NCBI GenBank assembly: GCA_004558535.1
Contig: SFCP01000073.1
Span: 1-8,833 of the forward strand
Source: Bacteroidales bacterium
Lineage (GTDB): Bacteria > Bacteroidota > Bacteroidia > Bacteroidales > Bacteroidaceae
DNA length: 8,833 nt
Direction: 5' to 3'
The notes below the pieces were generated by a model. The model was not told the DNA's origin. It did no database searches and was given only the letters and a program-made list of their open reading frames with translations. This document shows positions 1 to 5,138 of the stretch, one piece after another. Position numbers and translations under genes: made by a program. Position 1 is the stretch's first letter; each line of letters starts with the position of its first letter.

Positions 1-85
1 TGTCATGCTCCAAAAGTGACGGAAATATGGCAAAATGACTTAGATTACCAAAAATAATAGTCCATTTACTTGGACTGCAACATAG

Positions 86-236
86 AAAAACCGGGAAAAC
101 CCCTTGCAGAGGATGGGGCTGCGCCCTGCTGTCAGGCTTCCGCTTTGGTCTTATAAGAGCAGGCTCTTAACGCCCAAACCGAAAGCCTGACAGTACCTTC
201 TTACAGAAGGCATCCATCCTCTGCAAGGCGATAAAC
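86..236. repeat. Nested inverted-repeat element, copy 1
   Basis: This is a three-level inverted repeat. Outer arms at 102-116 and 214-228 are perfect over 15 bases. Inner arms at 129-148 and 174-193 pair over 20 bases with two mismatches, including 11 perfect at the outer side. A central TAAGAGC-AG-GCTCTTA palindrome lies at 154-169, and a small CCTTC/GAAGG hairpin sits at 196-210. The element starts AAAAACCGGG (86-95) and ends CAAGGCGATAAAC (224-236). The same two ends recur, reversed, around 384-537, which defines the boundaries. It could be a non-autonomous mobile element, a structured RNA or a recombination site; I do not recognise a named family. Confidence 0.65.
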
Positions 237-312
237 AGTAATAAACCATTTTATGGGTAGAGGTACATAGTAAATGTGTCCACCTCAAGAACGGAAATCT
301 ATACAACATCAA

Positions 313-375
313 TGTCACGGAGGAAAGGTTTCTTGTCACGGAGGAAGTGTTTCTTGTCGTAGAGAACAAGGTTTG
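313..375. repeat. Three tandem 21-base units
   Basis: Units begin at 313, 334 and 355. The first two share TGTCACGGAGGAA and the ending GTTTCT and differ at only two bases. The third is diverged but keeps TGTC, GAG and GGTTT. They lie between the two inverted-repeat elements. A period of 21 bases is two helical turns, which would place repeated protein sites on one face of the DNA, but no regulated gene is visible nearby. Confidence 0.6.
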
Positions 376-383
376 TTTTTTTT

Positions 384-537
384 GTTTATCGCCTTGTGCT
401 GGATGCAAACCCGATAGGGGGATGATGTATCCGGCTGAAAATACCCGAGCTTGCTCGAGGAATTTTCAGCCGGATACAGCGTCCATGGCTCGCAAGAGAC
501 ATTTTGTATCCAGCGCAAGGGGTTTATCCCGGTTTTT
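384..537. repeat. Nested inverted-repeat element, copy 2 (opposite orientation)
   Basis: This is the reverse-oriented relative of the element at 86-236. It opens with GTTTATCGCCTTG (384-396), the exact 13-base reverse complement of the other copy's end, and closes with CCCGGTTTTT (528-537), the reverse complement of the other copy's start. Outer arms at 392-409 and 503-520 pair over 18 bases with two mismatches. Inner arms at 427-442 and 462-477 are a perfect 16-base inverted repeat around a CGAGC-TT-GCTCG centre (446-457). The inner stems are unrelated in sequence to those of copy 1, yet the architecture is the same. Confidence 0.65.
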
Positions 538-685
538 GTTTCTTCCTACTGACACAGGGACGAAACGGGAGTTCCATAGTCATCTATTTCTTTGTCGCTA
601 AAGACTTTTAGCGGACAGCAATAATTAGGATTATTTACGTTTTATTGTTTTCCTGCAACGTTTCGCTTTTCACTATCCTGCCGAT

Positions 686-737
686 AGTTTTTTCTGTCGG
701 GTACTTGGAAAAAACTACTCGGCACTTGGAAAAAACT
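686..737. repeat. Direct and inverted repeats around ACTTGGAAAAAACT
   Basis: ACTTGGAAAAAACT occurs at 703-716 and again at 724-737, a spacing of 21 bases. The GAAAAAACT part of the first copy (708-716) also pairs with AGTTTTTTC at 686-694 as a 9-base inverted repeat with a 13-base loop. A separate perfect hairpin, TTTGGCCG/CGGCCAAA, follows at 751-772. There is no gene on either side within reach except the convergent nitroreductase terminator. Confidence 0.5.
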
Positions 738-789
738 GTCGGCTTCCTAATTTGGCCGATTGGACGGCCAAAATCGCGTGTCGGCGCAC

Positions 790-833
790 AAAAAAAGCAG
801 GGAAGCACCGCAGATGTGAGGCTTCCCTGCTTT
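790..833 (-). terminator. Intrinsic terminator of the nitroreductase gene
   Basis: Read leftward, the stem AAAGCAGGGAAGC/GCTTCCCTGCTTT (821-833 with 794-806) is a perfect 13-base inverted repeat with a 14-base loop, followed by a run of Ts (the A run at 790-796 on the plus strand). It lies 68 bases past the nitroreductase stop codon, and no gene follows it on the minus strand. This is the strongest terminator in the window. Confidence 0.87.
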
Positions 834-840
834 GTCAAGG

Positions 841-872
841 CAAATATACTGCTTTTTTTCGCGAAATCCAAA
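841..872 (-). promoter_or_regulatory. Possible leftward promoter directly before the terminator
   Basis: On the minus strand a TATATTTG box (848-841), which fits the Bacteroidetes TAnnTTTG element, is preceded after 20 bases by TTTG (872-869), which fits the -33 element. Transcription from it would start near 834, at the very base of the terminator hairpin. The region is AT-rich, so a chance match is possible. Confidence 0.4.
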
Positions 873-901
873 TGTGAATTAACGTATCGCAACACGGTTT
901 C

Positions 902-1660
902 TCACGCACCGGCTGTGGCGTCCAGAAATCCCTGCTCGCGGAGGGCGTGCAGCAGTCCTGCGCTCATTGCTTCGTTGTCGCGGCGGGTGTAGCGCAGGTC
1001 TGTGAAGATCTGTGCCAGCGTGGCTTTCTGGTTGATGCGCAGGAACTCCTGATTTTCGGGCAATGCCTCCTTCGCTGCATAGTCGCGGTCGATGTCGGCG
1101 GCCGAGGGCGAGTGGTATGTGCCCTCATGCAGGATGGCCGTAAGCGGCAGGCGGTCCGTCTGTGGCGGATTTTCGGCCGGCCATCCCAGGGTGATGGTGG
1201 CTACCGGCATCACCAGTTTGGGCAGTTGCAGGATGCGGATGATTTCCAAGGGGGTGTAGAGCGTTGTGCCGAGGTAGCAAAGACCCAGTCCGGCTTCTTC
1301 GGCCAGTGTGCAGAACGTCTGGCAGTACAGCAGGGCATCTGTGGCTGCATTGAGGAAGGACAGGAAGTTGTCGTAGCCCGGGTCGGCCTGCCGTTCCCGG
1401 CACCAGCGGGTCACGCGGTGGAAGTCGGCGCAAAAGGTCAGCACGGCGGGAGCCTGTGTCACCATCGGCTGGTTGAAATGGCAGGGGGCGAGTTGGGCTT
1501 TCTCGGCGGCGTCGGTGGTCAGGACGACGCTGTAGAGCTGTAGATTGCCCATTGTCTGTGTGCGTTCGGCCTCGGTGAGCAAGCGTGTCAGGAGTTCGTG
1601 CTCCACGGGGCGGTCCGTATAGCGGCGGATGCTTCTGCGATCTTTTAGGGTGTTCATCAT
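902..1660 (-). CDS. Nitroreductase family protein (NfsA/FRP-like, FMN-dependent)
   Basis: This is a 252-residue flavin oxidoreductase that would reduce nitro groups, quinones or flavins with NAD(P)H. The electron acceptor is not predictable. Visible marks of the family are the N-terminal RRSIRRY (residues 8-14, FMN phosphate contact), TMGNLQLYSVV (36-46), the EEAGLGLCYLGT segment (121-132) in the middle of the core, and PVATITLGWPAENP (152-165). The long C-terminal part ending EQGFL is typical of the NfsA-like branch. The start is one of two adjacent Met codons (1660 or 1657). The frame stays open up to 1840, but that extension is Arg/Pro/His-rich, overlaps the upstream lipoprotein, and precedes the family's normal N terminus. 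The gene lies 55 bases after lipoprotein D, with no promoter seen between, so co-transcription is likely. Its own terminator follows. Confidence 0.88.
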   Translation of the reverse strand: MMNTLKDRRSIRRYTDRPVEHELLTRLLTEAERTQTMGNLQLYSVVLTTDAAEKAQLAPCHFNQPMVTQAPAVLTFCADFHRVTRWCRERQADPGYDNFLSFLNAATDALLYCQTFCTLAEEAGLGLCYLGTTLYTPLEIIRILQLPKLVMPVATITLGWPAENPPQTDRLPLTAILHEGTYHSPSAADIDRDYAAKEALPENQEFLRINQKATLAQIFTDLRYTRRDNEAMSAGLLHALREQGFLDATAGA

Positions 1661-1715
1661 GAGGGTGGGATGGGTTGTGGTTGTGTGATGGGGTAGGGGG
1701 ACGGGGCGTGCATGG

Positions 1716-2120
1716 TTACTCGCTGCCGTGCTGCAGGCTCTCCATTTTCCTGCGATAGGCAGCGTTGAGCGCCTGCATGGTTTCGCTGATGGCACTGCGG
1801 CCCTCGGGTGCATCGAGCCGGGCCACTTCTTCGTCTGCAAGGGTGTGGCGATAGCGGGCTACCTCGCCCATGGCGTCGGAGGCCAGGTCGGCCAGTGTGG
1901 CCACGTCGGTGGCGGTTTCCATTTGGCGGGTGGCGGTATCCAGAATGCGGCAAGCGTGGGCCACTACCTCGTCATTGCTGCGCACGGGTAGGGTGGCGGT
2001 GGCGGTGCTGTCGGCGGCAGGTCCCTTGCCCGTGCTGCCACAGGCTGCAAACAGCACCGGAAGCAGTATGCCGCAGGCAAGGCTTTGCAGCACATTTCGA
2101 ATGGACGTTAGTATCTGCAT
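1716..2120 (-). CDS. Small lipoprotein D, function unknown
   Basis: A 134-residue predicted lipoprotein. It has a basic/hydrophobic signal and the lipobox LFAAC with Cys27 as lipidation site, followed by a Gly/Ser/Thr/Ala linker. The mature part (from about residue 48) is predicted to be mostly helical and ends in a charged SLQHGSE tail. Its pattern, in which a TATDVATLADLASDAMGEV stretch is followed by a charged helix and a final helix, resembles by eye the ETMKDLLDIFKDLKKEAEK region of lipoproteins A and B, so I infer it is a distant fourth paralog. It lacks their CAQNAIENGEDP C-terminal motif. It is GC-richer than its paralogs. No TAnnTTTG promoter is visible in the 106 bases upstream. Confidence 0.72.
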   Translation of the reverse strand: MQILTSIRNVLQSLACGILLPVLFAACGSTGKGPAADSTATATLPVRSNDEVVAHACRILDTATRQMETATDVATLADLASDAMGEVARYRHTLADEEVARLDAPEGRSAISETMQALNAAYRRKMESLQHGSE

Positions 2121-2180
2121 TCTTTTCTATAGTGTGTCTTTACCATGGAGGCCAGTCCGGTGGAACCAGCCCCTTCAAGG

Positions 2181-2207
2181 GTGTAGCCAAAATCTTTATT
2201 TTGACAC
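2181..2207 (-). other. Hairpin between lipoproteins C and D
   Basis: CAAAAT-CTTT-ATTTTG (2188-2203) is a perfect 6-base stem, extended by GTGT/ACAC (2181-2184 with 2204-2207) across a three-base bulge. It occupies the place where the A/B and B/C gaps carry terminators, but it has no run of Ts on its leftward side, so termination is doubtful. Confidence 0.35.
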
Positions 2208-2226
2208 AGCCTCCCTGTTATTCCCT

Positions 2227-2805
2227 TTACATATATTTCTGCAATTCCTGGAGATACGGCGTGGGGTCTTCGCCGTTCTCGATGGCATTTTGAGCGCAAC
2301 GATATCCGGCCCTTTCTGACACGGTCTGGAGGCGCGACATGAGGGTTTTGTATTCGTCCGACGCCGTCAGTTCTGCTTGCTCCGCTGCCGTGGTCTTTGC
2401 ATCCAAACGGTCGGCTCGCGTTTTGAACGTTCTAAAGACATTTACCAGGTCGTCCATGGTTTGTGCGGCGTTCAGAGCGGCGATGAAACCTTCGAAGAGG
2501 TTGAGAATCTCTTGCTGGTTGGCGGTCCAGCGCGACTGGCGCGTGCCGGTGGCTGTCGAGGCGTGGTTGCCATCCGCCTTGCCGTTGGTGGTCGTCGTGG
2601 GCTCGGGTTGTGCCGCTACTTCCTCCTCGGGGGCGTCCTGTCCGCTCAGGGAAATTGCCGACTGCGTCTTGACGGCCGCTGCGGTCTCCTCTTTTATCTG
2701 TACTTCCGACTTGTCTGCTTTCTTGTCGTTGGCATTGGTTTTTTTCTTGTCGCCGCAAGCTGTCAATAGCAAGCCGGCAACCAACAGGAGTAGTAATTTT
2801 TTCAT
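2227..2805 (-). CDS. Lipoprotein C, tandem paralog with long linker
   Basis: A 192-residue predicted lipoprotein of unknown function. Signal peptide 1-16 has lipobox LLTAC (Cys17), followed by a Lys/Asp-rich linker (18-60) and a Pro/Glu/Thr-rich low-complexity stretch (about 59-90). A helical domain (about 95-165) contains ALNAAQTMDDLVNVFRTFKT, matching in pattern the ETMKDLLDIFKDLKK of lipoprotein A. The C terminus RCAQNAIENGEDPTPYLQEL is shared nearly exactly with A and B. Only the second of the two Cys residues near the C terminus of A and B is kept (Cys170). Its first 57 codons and upstream DNA are about 95% identical to those of B, while the domain between is strongly diverged. A terminator lies upstream, so expression would need read-through from B unless a promoter has been missed. 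Confidence 0.82.
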   Translation of the reverse strand: MKKLLLLLVAGLLLTACGDKKKTNANDKKADKSEVQIKEETAAAVKTQSAISLSGQDAPEEEVAAQPEPTTTTNGKADGNHASTATGTRQSRWTANQQEILNLFEGFIAALNAAQTMDDLVNVFRTFKTRADRLDAKTTAAEQAELTASDEYKTLMSRLQTVSERAGYRCAQNAIENGEDPTPYLQELQKYM

Positions 2806-2901
2806 ATGTTTGGGCTGTTAGGATTTGTTCTAAGTGAAAAAAAGGGATTGCCGCTCCTCGGAGCAAAAATCCCGAATTGCTCGCGTTTCTTACATATATT
2901 C
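2633..2901 (-). repeat. 269-base direct repeat, copy 1 (leader and signal of lipoprotein C)
   Basis: This matches 3206-3474 without any gap; a hand alignment gives 13 differences. It covers the stop codon of the preceding gene, the terminator hairpin, the short leader, the signal peptide and the linker up to codon 57. The first ~86 bases at the linker end are identical. Past both ends the similarity between the two copies changes abruptly. Confidence 0.85.
2837..2873 (-). terminator. Terminator between lipoproteins B and C
   Basis: Read leftward, GGGATT (2873-2868) pairs with AATCCC (2849-2844) around an inner GCTCC-GA-GGAGC stem, followed by seven Ts (2843-2837). It is a diverged copy of the hairpin at 3409-3446: the outer and inner stems survive, while the join between them carries a mismatch and two G-T pairs. 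It sits 16 bases past the stop of B and about 31 bases ahead of the start of C. Confidence 0.75.
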
Positions 2902-3378
2902 CTGCAATTCCTGAAGATACGGCGTGGGGTCTTCGCCGTTCTCGATGGCGTTTTGAGCGCAACGTTCTCCGGCGGCACTGCAAGCACGGATGAAGTCAGC
3001 CTGTACTCTCTGGAACTCAGGCTCTTTCTCTATTTTCTCTATCTCTTTTGCTGATATTTCCTTGTCCAACTTATCTGCTCCTTTCTTCAGGTCCTTAAAG
3101 ATGTCCAGCAGGTCTTGCATGGTTTCTGCATTGTTGATGTCCTTGGTAGCAGACTTGAAGAAGTCAATGTAATGGTTGCGTTTGTCTTCGTAGCTCTTGC
3201 TACGTGCGTCCTGTCCGCTCAGGGAAATTGCCGACTGCGTCTTGACGGCCGCTGCGGTCTCCTCTTTTATCTGTACTTCCGACTTGTCTGATTTCTTGTC
3301 GTCGGCATCGGATTTTTTCTTGTCGCCGCAAGCTGTCAATAGCAAGCCGACAACCAACAGGAGAAGTAATTTTTTCAT
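2890..3378 (-). CDS. Lipoprotein B, chimera of C-type leader and A-type body
   Basis: A 162-residue predicted lipoprotein of unknown function. Residues 1-57 (signal, lipobox LLTAC with Cys17, Lys/Asp-rich linker ending SLSGQD) match lipoprotein C. Residues 60-160 match the mature part of lipoprotein A with about 15 differences in 101 positions, including RNHYIDFFKSAT, AETMQDLLDIFKDLKK and ACSAAGERCAQNAIENGEDP with Cys133 and Cys140. Arg59 (CGT, 3204-3202) lies where A has its lipidated Cys (TGT). The body is highly charged and predicted all-helical. The N-terminal linker places the domain about 40 residues further from the membrane than in A. It is flanked on both sides by related terminators, with no visible promoter of its own. 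Confidence 0.85.
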   Translation of the reverse strand: MKKLLLLLVVGLLLTACGDKKKSDADDKKSDKSEVQIKEETAAAVKTQSAISLSGQDARSKSYEDKRNHYIDFFKSATKDINNAETMQDLLDIFKDLKKGADKLDKEISAKEIEKIEKEPEFQRVQADFIRACSAAGERCAQNAIENGEDPTPYLQELQEYM

Positions 3379-3474
3379 ATGTTTGGGCTGTTAGGATTTG
3401 ATCTGAGTAAAAAAAAGGGATTGCTGCCCCTCGGAGCAACAATCCCGAATTGCTTGCGTTTCTTACATATATTC
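3206..3474 (-). repeat. 269-base direct repeat, copy 2 (leader and signal of lipoprotein B)
   Basis: Partner of 2633-2901. It contains the stop codon of lipoprotein A's downstream gap, the A/B terminator, the leader and the first 57 codons of B. Ungapped alignment including non-coding bases and synonymous sites indicates a recent duplication or gene conversion rather than selection on the peptide alone. Confidence 0.85.
3409..3446 (-). terminator. Terminator between lipoproteins A and B
   Basis: Read leftward, GGGATTGTTGC (3446-3436) pairs with GCAGCAATCCC (3427-3417) over 11 bases with one G-T pair and an 8-base loop, followed directly by eight Ts (3416-3409). It stands 28 bases past the stop of lipoprotein A and only about 30 bases ahead of the start of B, which leaves no room for a standard promoter after it. 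Confidence 0.85.
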
Positions 3475-3846
3475 TTACATACCTTCCATCAATTCCTGCA
3501 ATTCCTGAATATACGGCATGGGGTCTTCGCCGTTCTCGATGGCGTTTTGAGCGCAGCGCTCTCCGGCGGCACTGCAAGCACGGTTGAAGTCAGCCTGTAC
3601 TTTCTGGAACTCAGGTTCTTTCTCTATTTTATCTTGCTCTTCTGCTGACATTTCCTTGTCCATCTTCTCTGCTTCTTTCTTCAGGTCCTTAAAGATGTCC
3701 AGCAGGTCTTTCATGGTTTCTGCCTTGTTGATGTCCTCGGTAGCAGACTTGAAGAAGTCAATGTAATCGTTGCGTTTGTCTTCGTAGCTCTTGCTACATG
3801 CAACCAGCAGAACAGATGCGAACAATAAAAACAGTACTTTTTTCAT
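3475..3846 (-). CDS. Lipoprotein A, compact paralog
   Basis: A 123-residue predicted lipoprotein of unknown function. The signal MKKVLFLLFASVLLVAC gives lipidation at Cys17 (codon TGT, 3798-3796), followed immediately by SKSYEDKRN without a linker. The mature part is about 106 residues, highly charged and probably helical: RNDYIDFFKSATEDI, AETMKDLLDIFKDLKKEAEK, an acidic/basic middle (EEQDKIEKEPEFQKVQADF), then ACSAAGERCAQNAIENGEDP with Cys91 and Cys98, which could form a disulfide. It is probably the parental form of the B body. It begins 26 bases after the stop of the sugar kinase gene, so it is likely transcribed with it, and a strong terminator follows. There is no acidic lipoprotein export signal right after the Cys, so surface exposure is not supported. 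Confidence 0.83.
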   Translation of the reverse strand: MKKVLFLLFASVLLVACSKSYEDKRNDYIDFFKSATEDINKAETMKDLLDIFKDLKKEAEKMDKEMSAEEQDKIEKEPEFQKVQADFNRACSAAGERCAQNAIENGEDPMPYIQELQELMEGM

Positions 3847-3872
3847 AATGATAAGGTTTTAAAGGTTTATAA

Positions 3873-4958
3873 TTAAGATAATTGAGCTGCGATGAATGCC
3901 TGCATTTCAGCTTGGTGAGCTTCTACGCTCTGCAGGAGTTTGAACTGTGCTTTCGAGCGGACGAGGTTGTGCTCGGGATACTGCGTTTTGTAGTATGTAT
4001 CGCCGTTGATGTAGTCTGCCAGGAAGCGCACGGTCTGCATATAGGGGAAGAGCGCAGCGGCGTAGGGCAGGTTCTCGATTTCAAGCGGTGTGAGGAAGAC
4101 GCGGGCGCTCTTCAGGTAGCCCTCGGTAAAGGCTTTGAAGATCTCCATGTTGAAGTTTACGTTGTCCAGGTCTTTGTCGTCCTCCTTGCCCGTGTTGGCT
4201 GCAGAGCGGAGGAAGTCGCCGAAGTCGGAGAAGATGAAGTTGGGCATCACGGTGTCGAGGTCGATGACGCAGAGCACCTTGCCGTCTTGGTCGAAGAGGA
4301 TGTTGTCCACTTTTGTGTCGCAGTGGCAGATGCGCTTGGCCAGTTTTCCTTCGCGGAACAGGCGTTCACCCTTGCACATCTCCTCGGCGCGCTTTTCCAG
4401 TTCGTCGACGAGCCACTGTACCTCGGCTAGACGTCCGGCCTTGTTCTCGGCTACGGCTTCGCGCAACTGCTGCAAGCGGAACTCCATGTTGTGGAAGTCC
4501 TTGATAGTTTCGCCCAGTTGTACGGGAATGTCGGCCAGCATAGCCTGGAAGTTACCGAAAGTCTCGCCCACGATATAAGAGCTTTCCGGAGTTACTGCGC
4601 TTTGCGAAATTGTGTCGGGGATGAAGACCATGATGCGCCAGTATTTCTCGCCGTCGAAGTGGAAATACTTGCCGTCCTTGGCCGGCACGAAGTTAAGTAC
4701 TTTGCGCTCCAGGTCAGCCATGTCTGCGGCTTCGTATTTGGCACGGATGTGATTGGTCACAGCCACGATATTGTTCATCAGCATCTCGACATCGGGGAAG
4801 ATGGCGTTGTTGATGTGCTGCAGGACGTAGTTGGGGGCATCGCCCTCGGTTTCTACTTTGTAGGTAGTGTTGATCAGACCGTTTCCCAGAGGACGTACAT
4901 CGGTCACTTTGCCCTGAATGTCAAAATTAGCAACGATTTGCTGCAAATTTGTTTCCAT
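3873..4958 (-). CDS. APH-fold sugar kinase, NahK-like (N-acetylhexosamine 1-kinase family)
   Basis: A 361-residue cytoplasmic kinase of the aminoglycoside phosphotransferase fold. Seen in the sequence: an N-terminal nucleotide loop GNGLINTTYKV (25-35), a beta strand with NYVLQHIN (43-50), the hinge region WRIMVFIPDT (107-116), the catalytic loop HCDTKVDNILF (212-222; Asp214 as base and Asn219), and the metal-binding VIDLDTVMPN (231-240) followed by SDFGDFLR. The HxDTKxxN and DLDTVMPG/N-like patterns are those of N-acetylhexosamine 1-kinases, which make GlcNAc/GalNAc 1-phosphate from the free sugar and ATP. The actual substrate is inferred, and antibiotic resistance is unlikely. No glycan-degradation gene lies beside it. 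It is the first gene of the leftward lipoprotein run and has a well-formed promoter upstream. Confidence 0.85.
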   Translation of the reverse strand: METNLQQIVANFDIQGKVTDVRPLGNGLINTTYKVETEGDAPNYVLQHINNAIFPDVEMLMNNIVAVTNHIRAKYEAADMADLERKVLNFVPAKDGKYFHFDGEKYWRIMVFIPDTISQSAVTPESSYIVGETFGNFQAMLADIPVQLGETIKDFHNMEFRLQQLREAVAENKAGRLAEVQWLVDELEKRAEEMCKGERLFREGKLAKRICHCDTKVDNILFDQDGKVLCVIDLDTVMPNFIFSDFGDFLRSAANTGKEDDKDLDNVNFNMEIFKAFTEGYLKSARVFLTPLEIENLPYAAALFPYMQTVRFLADYINGDTYYKTQYPEHNLVRSKAQFKLLQSVEAHQAEMQAFIAAQLS

Positions 4959-5030
4959 AGTATTCGTGTGAATTTTGGGTTATTAAGGAATTCGTAAGGT
5001 ATAATGGCTACCAAGGTGTATGTACGTGGG

Positions 5031-5061
5031 CAAAAGTAGTGTTTTTTTACTTTTGCACAAA
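5031..5061 (-). promoter_or_regulatory. Promoter of the sugar kinase operon
   Basis: On the minus strand, TTTG (5061-5058) is followed after 19 bases by TACTTTTG (5038-5031). This matches the Bacteroidetes sigma-ABfr consensus TTTG/TAnnTTTG with normal spacing. Initiation near 5024 would give a leader of about 65 bases. The -7 box forms half of a perfect inverted repeat, GCAAAAGTA/TACTTTTGC (5030-5038 and 5048-5056). Confidence 0.72.
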
Positions 5062-5101
5062 ACTTTGCTCCACTTTTTTGGGACTTAGGCATTGCCATTG
5101 G

Positions 5102-5121
5102 CCGAAAAATGCGCTTTTCGG
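5102..5121 (-). terminator. Hairpin after the pyrF operon, possible terminator
   Basis: CCGAAAA-(6)-TTTTCGG forms a 7-base perfect stem starting 18 bases past the stop of the downstream gene of the pyrF pair. No run of Ts follows on the leftward side, so intrinsic termination would be weak. Its position is the main argument. Confidence 0.35.
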
Positions 5122-5138
5122 ACCATTTGGGCTACCTT

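Larger units (their letters stand above)
1..789. other. Repeat-rich non-coding region
   Basis: No reading frame here looks like a gene. The open frames present are short, rich in Cys, Ser, Arg and Phe, run through strong inverted repeats, and resemble no family I know. What the region does hold is structure: two large nested inverted repeats in opposite orientation, three 21-base tandem units, a second pair of 14-base direct repeats, and several small hairpins (for example 59-76, 596-613 and 751-772). I see no tRNA, rRNA or transposase. It lies downstream of the leftward nitroreductase operon terminator. Confidence 0.7.

Noticed and set aside
313..375. CRISPR array
   Set aside because: The units abut without spacers, there are only three, and no cas gene is present.
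86..537. Integron attC sites
   Set aside because: The structures are hairpin-like, but the ends do not carry the GTTRRRY/RYYYAAC core pattern, and there is neither an integrase nor gene cassettes.
947..1543. Plus-strand open frame opposite the nitroreductase
   Set aside because: It is a shadow of the nitroreductase, with a Gly/Cys/Val-rich translation and no recognisable features.
1661..1840. N-terminal extension of the nitroreductase frame
   Set aside because: The extra 60 residues are Arg/Pro/His-rich, overlap lipoprotein D in another frame, and precede the standard RRSIRRY N terminus by far.
2339..2821. Plus-strand frames opposite lipoprotein C
   Set aside because: These are shadows. 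The opposite strand gives a signal peptide, a lipobox and paralogs, while these translations do not resemble anything.
3873..4958. Antibiotic resistance phosphotransferase
   Set aside because: The fold is shared with aminoglycoside kinases, but the HCDTKVDN and DLDTVMPN motifs fit N-acetylhexosamine 1-kinases better.
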